Of a stretch of DNA of 64,000 nucleotides, positions 12,501-23,687 are shown one piece after another; within the stretch, counting starts at the first letter, position 1; the number at the start of each line of letters is the position of its first letter. The notes under the pieces were generated by a model. The model searched no databases. It was not told the origin of the DNA and saw only the letters and a program-made list of their open reading frames with translations. Where the stretch lies: positions 101,113 through 165,112 of the forward strand of contig JAVXUO010000944.1 in the NCBI GenBank assembly GCA_033065855.1, read 5' to 3'. Origin of the DNA: Escallonia rubra (taxonomy: Eukaryota; Streptophyta; Magnoliopsida; Escalloniales; Escalloniaceae). The position numbers and the translations under genes were made by a program.

Positions 12501-13237
12501 TCTACCCTTTGTCCGGTTTATGCCTTGAATGATCACATACTGGACACCGTGTCAAGTCCTTATTTTTCTTTCCAGAATAATACACAGTCGTTATTGCATG
12601 CATCTATCTGCTCATAGCTCAATCTAAGTTTCCTCATTATCTTCTTCGCATCATAGTACGACGGGGGCATCTTTTCACTCTCCAGCAAAATTTCTTTGAT
12701 AAAAGTAACAAACTCATTAAATCCTTTCGCACTTAGCCCGTGGTCCGATTTCAACTGTAATAACCTACTAACCGCATACAATGATGTGTGTTTCCGAATT
12801 CTATCCCACAATGGTTCTTCCGTGTCTCTCAAGAAATCATAAAACTAATGAACCCCCTCGTTCGGCTGTTGGGGACTGTCATCGTCGCGGTAGTCATCCC
12901 AGTCAACACTAGCATGCCCAACATCCATAATCATATCTCGGTAATCATATTGTGCCTCATCCCTAACTTCACCTAAATTAGCCGGGTTGGATGACAATAT
13001 TATCGTTTCCCTGTGTTACGTCCACCTTGTGTATCCACCTATAAAATCGTACCAGAGAAGATACCATATTACCACCATTCTTTTTCTCCAAAACATCTCA
13101 CATTTAATGCACGGACACCTTATCTTATTAAAGTCAACATATGCAGGATGCGCTTAAGCGAACTTGAGAAATTCATAGACGCGATCCTCGAAATCATCAT
13201 CATTTTTCTTCTTCATCCAACTTCGATCGACCGACAT
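9600..13237 (-). pseudogene. CACTA-1 TNP2-type transposase, decayed
   Basis: Read leftward from the ATG at 13237 ('MSVDRSWMKKKND'): a Transpos_assoc domain with its zinc-ligand stretch ('IRCPCIKCE', about 13120); the 'RLLQLKSDHGLS' and 'DACNNDCVLFWKEK' blocks (12832-12560); the Transposase_21 catalytic core (12477-11245: 'NPFGQSTTPYSTW', 'GWSTHGKLACSACMG', 'MDVMHIENNVIKNVF'); DUF4218 ('GMKSHDCHVFMERF' to 'HLVYQATMGGHVQYLW', ending at a GT splice donor near 10997); and DUF4216 (10296-9748, 'RFNVKDDDRTKQTQNSGV') with an acidic tail. This enzyme cuts and joins element ends. All domains are present, but stops occur in most exons, so it is a relic. It is the only copy in the window that still has the catalytic core. 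Confidence 0.85.
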
Positions 13238-13462
13238 GATGACTGAGATTGCTATATACCACCATAAATTAAAACTGATAATTAGGTAAGGTTGATATGA
13301 AAATAAAAGCATGCATGTGACAACATGTTTATACCCCCTTCGTTCTTTAATAGGTAGTGGTCATATCCAATTTAGAAAGCACATCAACTCATGCTTAGTC
13401 TTATGTCTACGGAAAATTCGGTAGCACATCCCCGTATTTCTCCAACTACACAACATCAATTA

Positions 13463-13876
13463 GGTGTTCTAACATCCGTCTAATCTTGCTCTTGCAAGAC
13501 TAAACGGATGTTAGAACACCAGATCTGTATGCACCCGGAGAAACATTTGATAACGTGTACCAAATATCCACGACATAGAACACGAAGCATGAGTTAATAT
13601 ACTGTTTTATAAACACTCAGCTTTTCCAAATTGTCCAAACTGGACATCCAACTACTCATTACAAAGCATTACTTTGTAATGAGTACCATTGAATGGGAAC
13701 TAAGGATTTTTATGCATGCATGCTATTTAAAATTTGGTAACATATGCAACCATCTTTCAAAAATTTCAAAATTTTGGACACATGTAATCATTAGGTTAAT
13801 TTGCAAAAACATGCCATAACCACAATGATTCACTCTAGAATTCGTTGACAATGAGTTGTAACCAACTCTTTGTCAA
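13463..13876. repeat. Three inverted repeats ahead of the CACTA-1 transposase
   Basis: Three separate potential hairpins lie just upstream of the transposase start. IR1, 13463-13520: 17-base perfect arms (GGTGTTCTAACATCCGT), an internal CTAA/CTAA mismatch, a 6-bp inner stem (TCTTGC/GCAAGA) and a 4-base loop. IR2, 13655-13683: CTCATTACAAAG with a 5-base loop, perfect 12-bp arms. IR3, 13845-13876: TTGACAATGAG/CTCTTTGTCAA, 11-base arms with one mismatch. The same three occur in the same order in CACTA-2 (55809-56197). Function unknown: binding sites, RNA structure and small-RNA precursor are all possible. Confidence 0.8.
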
Positions 13877-13964
13877 TGGACTTCACAAAATAACAACAAA
13901 TATTCCTAATGCGGGAACGTGCGCTCGGAGTTGATATTGCCCCACATGTCGTCGAGTCCGGGGC

Positions 13965-14315
13965 TTACGTATATAGTTAGGGTTAGGTTGTATTTACGAT
14001 AATTAGGGTTAATTAAAAATGTATTAGGGTTAATTAAGTTCTTTAGGGTTAATCAAGGATATTGAACGCTCATTAAGGTTTCATTAATTAGGGTTTAACA
14101 GGGATAATTAGGACTGATTAGGATTTAATTAGACCAATTAGAGTTTAACAAGTTTAATTAGGGTTTATCTATGATTTCTCAGGGCAATTAGGGTTTAACT
14201 AGGTTAATTATGGGTGATTAAGGCTAATTAGGGTTTAAATTAACAGTAAATTAGAACTAATCAATGTTAATTACGACTAATTAGTGTTAATCAATGTTAG
14301 TTACGGCTAATTAGG
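13965..14315. repeat. Telomere-like TTAGGGTTAATTAG array, left part
   Basis: A degenerate array of 'TTAGGGTTAATTAG'-like units starts at about 13975. The gypsy element interrupts it at 14316, and it resumes at 20905. On the transposase-sense strand it reads CCCTAA, as in the other two CACTA elements. Confidence 0.8.
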
Positions 14316-15765
14316 TGTCACACCCCCAAACCGGGAGGCCGCGACTTCAAAGCAAACCTCATGATATACTATTACCATATAGATGATGATGGTATAAACA
14401 GAGCACTAAAAGCCTCCAAACATAAAGTATTACCATATCTAACAAAAGTCTATTACAACGCGTTCCAAAAATATGCCCATACAAAAGGATTTCTAATCGC
14501 AGCGGACAAATAGATATACAAAATAATTCTATCAAATTACCCCAACCGGGTAAAGATCCCAAAAGAAATAAACTACAAAGTTTATCGAACCAAAAAGAAA
14601 AATCTCATAGCTCCAACGCTGCCATAAGAATCAAGAGTCACTTCCTTCACCTGTGGCAAAGGCAAGGTAAGAAGACAAAGGGGTGAGCTCAAATAGCTCA
14701 GTAGGGTAGACAAATGGTAAGATGTCAAGCAATAATGGTATATTCTAATAACAATATGGGATATGAAACGGACCAATCATTTCTCACTATCAAATATCGA
14801 AGTATTAAAAATTAGCAATTAACCCAAAACACATTTCAATAATATGTAGGGTATGCTACAAACATGGGATGACTATGGTGGTCATAAGACCCAAATGTCG
14901 AACCAAACATACAAACATCAAACGCGTGCTCCGGAGCATACTAGGAGGCTTCGGCTCTCTAGTATAACAAATATGTGTCCAAAGGACCCTCTCAATTTGA
15001 GAGTTGTTCAACATAGTCAATGTCAATCTTAAATTGACGGTCACAAATGTACAAATTCAAAGTTGTGCATCAATAAGGCACAAATGAGAAGGGGTAAACA
15101 ATGTTCTCAAGAAGGCAAAAGTGGAGCAATCAATTACAAACGAGCATAGATGAATCAAAAGTGACGAAAGTATAAGCCTTCGGATTTTCGAAGATACCTT
15201 TCCACAGCAAAAATCGTATAAACCCTTACCTCAAACAAGCTTTTGAACCAAAGAAAACCTTAAAGCACCAATGAGCTTCCCAAGCTTCCCAAGCCTCCTA
15301 TTCTCTCTCTCTCTCTCTCTCTGCCGCAAGGAGTAAGAAATCGAGAACAAAAGGGCTAAAAGAAAATAAAGAAACTATTTATACAAAGGTAAAATTACAC
15401 TATTCATTCAAAGCAACATAAGTTTTAGTCGACTAAAAGTTTTAAATTGGACTAAAAGGTTTAAGTTTGACTAAAAAGCACCTTTCAGTCGACTAAAAGC
15501 GTTTTTATTCGACTAAAAAGGTTTTAATTCCACTAAAATGTTTAAATTCGACTAAAAAGTACCTTTCAGTCGACTTAAAGAGTTTTAATTCGACTAAAAA
15601 GTTTTAATTCGACTAAAAGGTTTTAATTCGACTAAAATCCTTAAATTCGACTAAAAAGTACCTTACAGTCGACTAAAAGTATTGTTCATCGACTGAAAGT
15701 ACTATTCATAAAAAAAAAAATTTAACTTAACTTAACACAAGAAAGGAAATTTTTGGGCTATTACA
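14316..15765 (-). repeat. Chromovirus 3' LTR with CGACTAAAA minisatellite
   Basis: The 1450-base LTR runs TGTCACACCCCC ... GGGCTATTACA. A C-rich polypurine-tract complement begins at 15766. Within it, 15420-15710 is a minisatellite of 'TCGACTAAAAg/a' units at about 20-base spacing, with longer-period 'CAGTCGACTAAAAG' copies. A CT microsatellite lies at about 15301-15322. The minisatellite cannot be compared with the 5' LTR, which ends before that point. Confidence 0.9.
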
Positions 15766-15811
15766 TTCTCCCCCCCTTAAAAGAATTCCGTCCACGGAAT
15801 TAAAACATACC

Positions 15812-18800
15812 TTAAACATCAAAGAGCAGAGGGTGTTTTTCACGCATAGCATTCTCGAGTTCCCACGTCGCTTCTTCCATTGAATGGTTACGCCAAAACA
15901 CTTTAACCAACTTAATGGTTTTTGTGCGCAAAATTTGATCCTCGCGGTCCAAGATTTTCACTGGGCGTTCCTCGTACGATAGGTCCTCCCGTTCCACAGG
16001 TTCGAAATGTATGACATGTGAAGGATCTGGCACGTATTTCCTCAAGGTTGATACATGAAACACATCATGTATTTGCGACAACCTGGGAGGTAAGGCAACT
16101 TGGTAAACGACCGGTCCAACCCTCCGCAAGATCTCAAATGGTCCGATAAATCTAGGGCTAAGCTAGCCCTTCTTCCCAAAACGCATTACTCCCTTCCAAG
16201 GCGATACTTTGAGAAATACATGATCTCCCACTTCAAAATTTAGCTCACGTCTTCTATTATCCGCATAAATCTTTTGACGACTTTGAGCCACTAGCAAATT
16301 ATCCTTGATCAAACGAACTTTCTCCGAGGTAGCTTGTACTATCTCGGGCCCTAAGGCACCCAAAAGTTTCTCCTCTCCAACTTCGAGCCAACAAATTGGC
16401 GTTCTACATCTCTGCCCATACAAGGCCTTACATTGACTGTCCATCACTTTGAGGATGATAAGCCGCACTAAGGTCAAGTTGAGTACCCAATGCTTTTTGC
16501 AAACTGTGCCAAAATTTTGACGTAAAACGTGCATCTCTATCCGAAACGATTGAAACAGGTACACCGTGGATTCTAACAATCTCTTGAATGTAAAGTTTGG
16601 CTAATCTCTCCAAGCTATAGGTAACCTTAACCGGAATGAAATGTACTGACTTGGTCAAACGATCAATTATTACCCAAACCGAATCGTGTCCTTGCCTTGT
16701 CCTAGGCAACCCTGACACAAAGTCCATGGCAATACGTTCCCACTTCCACTGAGGGATAGTAAGAGGTTGCAAAGGTCCTGCAGGTCATTGATGTTCCACT
16801 TTAACTTGCTGATAAGTAAGGCATCGAGCGACAAAATCCGCTATCTCCCTTTTCATATCGTTCCACCAAAACACGTCTCGCAAATCTCGATACATCTTAG
16901 TGCTACCTGGATGAACTGTGAAGCTGGAATTATGCGCGTCTCGCAAAATTTCCTCCTTTAATCCCACATCAGAAGGAACACATAATATGTCTCCAAAACG
17001 TAATGCCCCCTCGGCGTCAATTCTGAACTCTGGCTGTTTACCTTCTCCAACTTATTCTCTAATCTTAACAAATTTTGAATCCAAAATTTAAGCTTGCCTA
17101 ATTCTTTCGATCAAGGTAGGTCGCGCCATTAAATTCCCCAAATAGTTTCCCATCCCGAAAACCAAAACATCCACACCCAAACTTTCAAGATCCGCAAGAA
17201 TTTCCTTACGTGAAGTTAAAAGGGCTGCACACATACATGTGTTCTTTCGGCTAAGAGCATCGGCGACCACATTAGCCTTCCCCGGATGATACAAGATCTT
17301 ACAATCATAGTCCTTAATCAATTCCAACCATCGACGTTGTCGCATATTCAATTCTTTCTACGTGAATAAATACTTAAGACTCTTGTGATCTGTGTATATC
17401 TCACATGTCTCACCATAGAGATAGTGCCTCTAAATTTTCAAAGCAAAAACCACTGCAGCTAATTCCAAGTCATGTGTTGGGTAGTTCACTTCATACATTT
17501 TGAGTTGTCGCAAGCCATAAGCAATAACTCGCCCATGTTGCATCAATACACATCCCAAACCCTTCTGTGAAGCATCGTTATAAACCACAAATCCTCCAGT
17601 CCCCGAAGGTAGAGAAAGGACCGGAGCCGAAACCAATCTTTTCTTTAATTCTAGAAAAATCTGATCACACTCTTCCGACCACTCGAACCTAACCTTCTTT
17701 CGAATCAATCGAGTCAATAGAATAGCGAGTTTTGAAAACTCCTCAATAAACCTGCGATAATAGCCAGCCAAACCAAGGAAACTACGAACTTCACTGACCG
17801 TTCTCGGTCTAACCCAATTCCACACTGCCTCTACCTTGGATGGATCCACCGAGATCCCATCTTTAGATACCACATGCCCTAAAAACACAACTTTTTCAAG
17901 CCAAAACTCACATTTATCAAACTTGGCATAAAGCTTCTCTTCCCTCAAAATCTGTAGCACCAGACATAAATGCTCTTCATGTTCTTCCTTGCTTCTAGAG
18001 TAGATCAATATGTCATCGATAAAGACTACGACGAATTGGTCCAAATATCGCTTGAATACCCGATTCATTAAGTCCATAAATGTTGCAGGTGCATTAGTTA
18101 ACCCAAACGACATTACAACAAACTCATAGTGTCTGTACCTCGTGCGAAAAGCAGTCTTGGATATATCATCCTTTTGAATCTTCAATTGATGGTAACCCGA
18201 TCTCAAATCAATCTTGGAAAAGTATTTCGCACCTTGAAGTTGATCAAACAAATCGTCAATCCGTGGCAAAGGATACTTGTTGCGAACTGTAATACGGTTC
18301 AACTCCCAATAGTCAATACACAATCTCAACGTTCTGTCCTTCTTCTTTACAAATAAAATAGGACCACCCCAAGGAAAGATGCTCGGGCGAATGAAGCCTT
18401 TCTCGAGCAATTCTTGAAGTTTCACCTTAAGTTCTTTGAGCTCGGCCGGAGCCATACGATAAGGAACCTTAGAAATTGGAGCAGCTCCTGGTATAAGATC
18501 TATAACAAACTCGATTTCACGATCTGGAGGAAGACCAGGGAGTTCCTTCGAAAACACATCTGAAAATTCGTCAACGACAGGAATAGCGGATAAATTTTAA
18601 ACAGCTATTCGAGTATCCACAATGTGAGCTAAATATCCTTGACACCCCTTCTGAAGCAAACGCCTAGCCTGCAAGGCAGATACAAGGCAAGACGAAGTAA
18701 TGGGCGTAGAACCCTTAAACTTGAACTTGGATTGATCGGGAATCCGGAAATGCACTTCTTTGGCATAACAATCCAACGAGGCATGGTAGGAAGACAACCA

Positions 18801-20148
18801 GTCCATACTGAGAATAACGTCAAAATCCCGAATGTCCATAGCTATAAGATCAGCAGGTAACACTCTACCCTTAATGCGTACCAAGCAAGGCTTGTACACG
18901 GTAGATACTAATACAGATTTCCCCACCGGGGTATCAATCATCAAATCAAACTCTAAAAGTCGTGGGTCAGAACCCAACTTACTCGCAAGAGAAGGGGTTA
19001 TAAACGAATGCGTGGATCCAGGGTCAAACAATGCATGAAAAGAATGAGAACCAATTTGTACTGTACCTGCCACTACGTCGTTAGAAGTTATGGCATCCTT
19101 GGCAGCTAAAGTATAAACACAGTCTTGCACTCTCGGTCTCTTGTCCCCCATTGGCGGTTTAGCTCCAACCGGAGCTTGAGCATTGAAGGTCTTCTCTTTC
19201 TTCGGATACGGGCATTCCATAGCATAATGCCCCACATTCCCACAGTTGAAACATGAATTTGTCAAACGATGGCAAGGCCCATCCGCATGATTCTTGCCAC
19301 AAGTAGCGCAAACTTTTGTACCCCCTTGAGTCGATTTCATAACTTCTTGTAAAGTTGCTTTCCTCTTATTTTGACCACCGCTCTTGCTCTTGTCCGAAGT
19401 TTCTGCACGGCTTTTTTTGTGCCTCAATTCCTCTTGCTCCTTAAAAAAATTCCCCGTAGTCCATCTCTAGAATTTCGGCCCGTTCAATCACCTTGGCATA
19501 AGTCGGAAGCTTTAGAGCCAACAATCTGTTCTTGATGCCGCGCTTCAATCCTTTTTCAAATCTTCTTGCCTTACAATTTTCGGTGTCAACCAAATGCGGG
19601 GCATGTATTGACAATGAGGTGAACTTCGCCTCATATTCTGCTACCGTCATATCATTCTGTACTAACTTCAAGAATTATTCCTCCTTCTGATCTCTTACAT
19701 TTTGAGGAAAGTACTTCTTGAAGAAAATGTTCTTGAACCGTTCCCAAGTCATGGGATGATCAGCATTGATCCTTTGTGTGCGCTTGACCATCTTCCACCA
19801 ATGGTCAGCTTCATCTTCCAACATGAATACTGCATACGCCACCTTTTGCTCATCACTGGTATCCCAAAGGTCGAACACCTTCTCACTTTGGTTCACCCAC
19901 GCTTCAGCCTTCTCCGGATCGGGTTCCCCTCTAAAGGCGGGCACTGATTTTTTGAATTTCTCCACATCTCAAGTCTTAACACCATCATTCGGCCCATTGT
20001 TCTGATTTTGGTGTAATGGTACCCCGTTACCTCCTGCAATTAGGTTCGCCAAATTCTGAAATCCGTGTACAATGGCTTCAGCAACTCCGTCATTCGTTGG
20101 TGGACCGTGAGTTTTGTTGGCGTTATGATTAGAACGTCTAGGAGGCAT
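15812..20148 (-). pseudogene. Chromovirus gag-pol polyprotein with chromodomain, several stops
   Basis: Starting at the ATG at 20148 ('MPPRRSNHNANKTHG'), the order is Gag (19965-19441, 'ADHWWKMVKRT'), two cysteine clusters including CFNCGNVGHYAMEC, protease (near 19050, 'ALFDPGSTHSFITPSLA'), reverse transcriptase (18557-17900, with 'FIDDILIYS' as the active-site box), RNase H (17650-17088), the HHCC zinc region and integrase core (16967-16428, 'AMDFVSGLP', '[12 protein letters not shown]'), and a C-terminal chromodomain (about 15980-15812, 'VKVFWRNHSMEEATWELE'). The chromodomain places it in the Tekay/Del chromoviruses, which are thought to target heterochromatin. In-frame stops near 19968, 19674, 18599, 17430, 16785 and 16163, and frame changes at 19440 and near 16430, show it is dead. 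Confidence 0.9.
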
Positions 20149-20276
20149 GGTACTCCTAGCACATCAAACGAAACTGTATAAGCCTATATAATGTACAAAA
20201 GATAAACGCGAAAGCAAAATAATCTCGCAACATTTTAGACCTAGGCTCACCCGAGTCTACAGAATCACAAACCTAA

Positions 20277-20288
20277 GCTCTGATACCA
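20277..20288 (-). other. Primer-binding site of the chromovirus
   Basis: The complement reads TGGTATCAGAGC, matching the 3' end of plant initiator Met-tRNA. It lies 4 bases inside the 5' LTR edge at 20293, as expected for minus-strand DNA priming. Confidence 0.85.
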
Positions 20289-20292
20289 ACCC

Positions 20293-20904
20293 TGTCACGC
20301 CCCCAAACCGGGAGGCCGCGACTTCAAAGCAAACCTCATGATATACTATTACCATATAGATGATGATGGTATAAACAGAGCACTAAAACCTTCCAAACAT
20401 AAAGTATTACCATATCTAACAAAAGTCTATTACAACGCGTTCCAAAAATATGCCCATACAAAAGGATTTCTAATCGCAGCGGACAAATAGATATACAAAA
20501 TAATTCTATCAAATTACCCCAACCGGGTAAAGATCCCAAAAGAAATAAACTACAAAGTTTATCGAACCAAAAAGCAAAATCTCATAGCTCCGACGCTGCC
20601 AAAAGCAAGATCAAGAGTCACTTCCTTCACCTATGGCAAAGGCAAGGTAAGAAGACAAAGGGGTGAGCTCAAATAGCCCAGTAGGGTAGACAAATGGTAA
20701 GATGTCAAGCAATAATGGTATATTCTAATAACAATATGGGCTATGAAACGGACCAATCATGTCTCACTATCAAATATCAAAGTATCAAAGATTAGCAATT
20801 AACCCAAAACACATTTTAATAATATGTAGGGTATGCTACAAACATGGGATGACTATGGTGGTCATAAGACCCAAATGTCGAACCAAACATACAAACATCA
20901 AACG
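20293..20904 (-). repeat. Chromovirus 5' LTR, truncated
   Basis: It matches 14316-14924 closely (about 15 differences by eye plus small indels), then stops abruptly at 'AAACATCAAACG' and joins the telomere-like array. The rest of the LTR has been lost with no visible scar. Confidence 0.9.
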
Positions 20905-21450
20905 ATTTGGGTTAATATGAGTTAGTTAGGTTTAACTACAATTAATTAATTTAAAGTAGAGTTTATTTAAGAATTAATTAGGGTTAATCAGTTTCAATTA
21001 GGGCTGATTAAGGCTAATTAGGGCCGATTAGGACTAATTGAAACTAATGAGGATTAATTAGAGTTAACTGGGTTTAATTCAAATTAATTATTATTAATTA
21101 AGATTTAATTAAGGTTAATTAGGTTAATGTGTTAATTAGGGTTAATTAAGGGGAATTAGGGATAATTAGGACTTAGTCGAGCTATTTAAAATTAATTACA
21201 ATTAATTGGATTCAATTAGACTCAATTAGTGTTATTTAGGGCTTAATTAGAGCTAATTCGGGCTACTTAGGGCTAATTGAGCCTAAATAGAGCCGATTAG
21301 GGTTAATTTACCTAATTGGGTTTAATTAGGGTCGATTACTGTTACTTAGGGTTTAATTAAGGGTCAATTAGGATTAATTCAACTTTAATTAGTGTTAATT
21401 AAAGTTACAACATGTAACAATGTCCAATTAGGGTAAAATTACACTATATA
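20905..21450. repeat. Telomere-like array, right part
   Basis: This is the continuation of the array at 13965-14315 on the other side of the nested gypsy element. Units such as TTAGGGTTAATTAG recur with drift to about 21450. No gene is seen between here and 21600. Confidence 0.8.
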
Positions 21451-21607
21451 TTACAACAAATTATCTTCAATTAACCATAATTAGGGTAAAATCATCTTCA
21501 AACTCAAGTGCCTAACATGCATAAATTCAAACTCAAACTCAAAATTAACAACATTATATTAGATTCAAACTTACATGCATTAAACCAAATTAGGGTAAAA
21601 TGGACTT

Positions 21608-21804
21608 GTAGGTGGTGGTGGTGATGCAGTGGTGCGACGGCAGTGGTGGCGCGTCAGTGGATGGTTTTCGGTGATGTGGAAGGGCATGGCGTTGAGGGGG
21701 GGAGTCGCCGTAGAGGGGGATCGCTGGAGGGGAAAAACGCTAGTGAGACAGAGAGAGAAAAACAGGGAGAGAGAAAGAAAGGGAAGTGGGTTTTTTATAA
21801 CATG
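21608..21804 (-). promoter_or_regulatory. CACTA-1 candidate promoter and pyrimidine-rich leader
   Basis: On the minus strand a TATA-like TTATAAAAAA (about 21791-21800) is followed directly by a long CT-rich stretch and then a CCG/CCACCACC-rich segment. The same succession (subterminal repeats, TATA-like box, CT-rich leader, CCG-rich segment) occurs in CACTA-2 (51979-52240) and CACTA-3 (43370-43090). The shared order supports a transcription start here; it is inferred from sequence only. Confidence 0.5.
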
Positions 21805-22202
21805 ATTTTTAGGGACGGAATATTATGTCGCTAAAAGTCATAATTTCATAGACTTTTAGTAACGAAACTTTTAGCAACAGAATATTCCGTCGCTAAAACA
21901 ATTTTTAGCGATAGAAGTTTTAGTGACGGACTACTTCCGTCGCTAAAAAGTTTCTAAAATATTTAAAAAAAAGTGGCTGAAAATTGGAAAATTTTTAAAA
22001 TCTTTTAGCGACGGAATATCCGTCGCTAAAAAGCCATTGGTAAACTGTCGGTAAAGGTTTTTACCGACGGGGTTCCCCGTCAGTAAAAGTTTTTAGCGAT
22101 GAAATTTTATCAACGCTAAATTCCGTCGTTGAAAGAGTTTTTTAATGACGAAATGTATCTGTCGCTAAAAGTCTGTCGCTAAATACTTTTTTTCTCGTAG
22201 AA
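21805..22202. repeat. CACTA-1 right subterminal repeats
   Basis: GCGACGG and related ACCGACGG motifs in both orientations run up to the mutated terminus. Several units have decayed (for example 'GTGACGG', 'GCGATGAAA'). Confidence 0.8.
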
Positions 22203-22849
22203 TTATTCAAAACTTTTGCTTCTTTGATCAAATTTTAAAAATTTTTGTATGGGACTTCCTTGTTCTCTTCCCCAATGGAATCCATCGTTTCGGCTACCAC
22301 AATACGCCCAGTCGCTTCTTGTGGATTTCAGACGCTTTTCATTGGGATTTGTCCAGACCAATAAATAGAGCGGAGGTTATAATTAAAGCCGTTAGCCTGT
22401 TCTAGTCCCGTTACGAAACTTTCGTTATTGGGTTAGCCATACGATTCACAATTTTTTGTTTTCTTTACTTACATTTTGGGTGCGGGTTGGAACTTACCCG
22501 ACAAGGAATTTTGCTGGGGGCTGACGCCTGCCCAGTGCCAGAAGGTCAAGAAAACCAAATATTCCAACGGTTTTGGCTGATTGAAAATTGAAATAGATAG
22601 AGGAAGTAAGTCAAAATACCAATTTAAAATTTTCTTCATTTTATACATAATTTAGTTAATAACCTTGGGTTAAGTCTATTTGGGAAGTAAGAACCCCTTT
22701 TTGAAAGTTTCTCTTGCAGCAATAACGCGTTGATCCCACAAATGGCTGTATTTTTAAGTTAGTGGATTGGGATTGTTTGATTAATTCGTGTATCATCGAT
22801 CCTGAAAATTTTGTGGGATCAACGGGGTCTGTGTATGGGCACAGCGAGG
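22203..22849. other. Unassigned sequence between transposons
   Basis: No protein gene is evident. Apart from the two rRNA-like blocks annotated separately at 22481-22550, I recognise nothing. A block near 22300-22340, read on the minus strand, faintly resembles the plastid petA start region, but the match is too short to claim. Confidence 0.4.
22481..22550. pseudogene. Scrambled fragments of organellar 23S/26S rRNA gene
   Basis: 22521-22550 (CTGACGCCTGCCCAGTGCCA and onward) matches the conserved 'GACGCCTGCCC.GTGCC.GAAGGT' part of bacterial-type large-subunit rRNA, in forward orientation. The neighbouring 22481-22514 matches, in reverse orientation, the 'AATTCCTTGTCGGGTAAGTTCC' part that normally lies about 100 bases downstream. 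The sequence is plastid/mitochondrial in type, not cytosolic 25S. The opposite orientations only a few bases apart show a rearranged organelle-to-nucleus fragment, not a functional gene. Confidence 0.6.
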
Positions 22850-23440
22850 TATGTGCATTGCTAGGGGATCACTTAATAAAGATAGCGGGAGCACGATAAA
22901 TGAGTGTCATGGGGGGAGGGGCACGTGACATGGCGACAATGCATGGGCACGACCGAGAGAACGAGTATCAGGGGGTAAGTATGATAAGGGACAACACTCA
23001 GGTACGGTCGAGCGTTTCGTTGGGAGGCACATGACGCGGGGACGGCGATAGGGCACGGTCGGGAGTCCCGACAATGAGTGTTGTGTCAGAGGCATGTGAC
23101 ACAGAGACAACACTCGAGCATGGTAGGGTGTTGTGGCAATGGGCTTCATGCCCGGGGGCACATGATGTGGACATAGTGCTTGGGCACGACGACGGGCATC
23201 AAGGATTCGGCCGCAGCGATGGAAATCATGGAGCATGGAAGTCTCAAGGGGATGAGAGAACAAGGAGGTGAGGCAAGGCCACCCCCAATGCAAGGGATCC
23301 CCTATGGGGAAAGAGCCCCACAAAGGACAAGAAGGTGGATCTTGGGCTGACCGCTTGGGCAATAGGCCATGTACCAACCCCTTGGGGAAGCCTCAACATT
23401 AATTACAACATGTAGATAATTTTATGCCAGAGGCGCGTCA
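22850..23440 (-). repeat. LTR-B-like remnant, minus strand
   Basis: Read on the minus strand, this has repeated 'CATGTGCCCCC / CACGTG..CC' units at 50-70 base spacing and a 'GGGGGTGGCCTTGCC' segment. Both resemble the first half of the solo LTR at 26690-28991 (27000-27800). Ends and full alignment could not be established; the G/C-rich frames inside look like by-products of the repeats. Confidence 0.4.
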
Positions 23441-23687
23441 CGTTACTTGAGCATGCGCTTGGAATTGACTGGCTTGGTAGCTTTGAACTTTGGTCATTTA
23501 AAATACTTGTTGACGTGTCGCGAGAGCGGGATGCAAGAGTTGGGTTCGACGGGTCTAATCTAATTAAGTGGCCTAACGGGTCATAATAGCTTTGTCTATT
23601 TATTTGACTTGGACATTAATTAATTAAATTGGCTAAATAATATTATGGGCCTATTTAATTTTAGCATCCAATGCACTAATTATTTAT

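Larger units (their letters stand above)
14316..20904 (-). mobile_element. Tekay/Del-type Ty3/gypsy chromovirus nested in CACTA-1
   Basis: The order on the minus strand is truncated 5' LTR (20904-20293), primer-binding site for Met-tRNA (20288-20277), gag, protease, reverse transcriptase, RNase H, integrase, chromodomain (20148-15812), polypurine tract (15783-15766) and full 3' LTR (15765-14316). It sits inside the telomere-like array of CACTA-1, so it inserted later than that element. About 840 bases of the 5' LTR are missing, and the target-site duplication went with them. By eye, the shared 610 bases of the two LTRs differ at roughly 15 positions, so insertion was fairly recent. Confidence 0.9.
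7023..22202 (-). mobile_element. CACTA-1: En/Spm-type transposon, about 15.2 kb with a nested gypsy element
   Basis: The left end is CACTACAAGA (7023) and the right end TTTCTCGTAG plus AA, where TG would be expected. TTA flanks both sides (7020-7022 and 22203-22205), the 3-bp duplication typical of CACTA elements. Both ends carry many GCGACGG/CCGTCGC subterminal repeats. Genes run on the minus strand: leader near 21.8 kb, transposase 13.2-9.6 kb, ORF2 9.5-7.75 kb. A Tekay chromovirus (14316-20904) interrupts the region ahead of the transposase. Without it the element would be about 8.6 kb, similar to CACTA-2. Many stops and the mutated right tip suggest it is old and immobile. Confidence 0.85.

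Noticed and set aside
22300-22345. Plastid petA fragment on the minus strand
   Set aside because: About ten residues resemble the cytochrome f start, but flanks do not continue the match; too short without a search.
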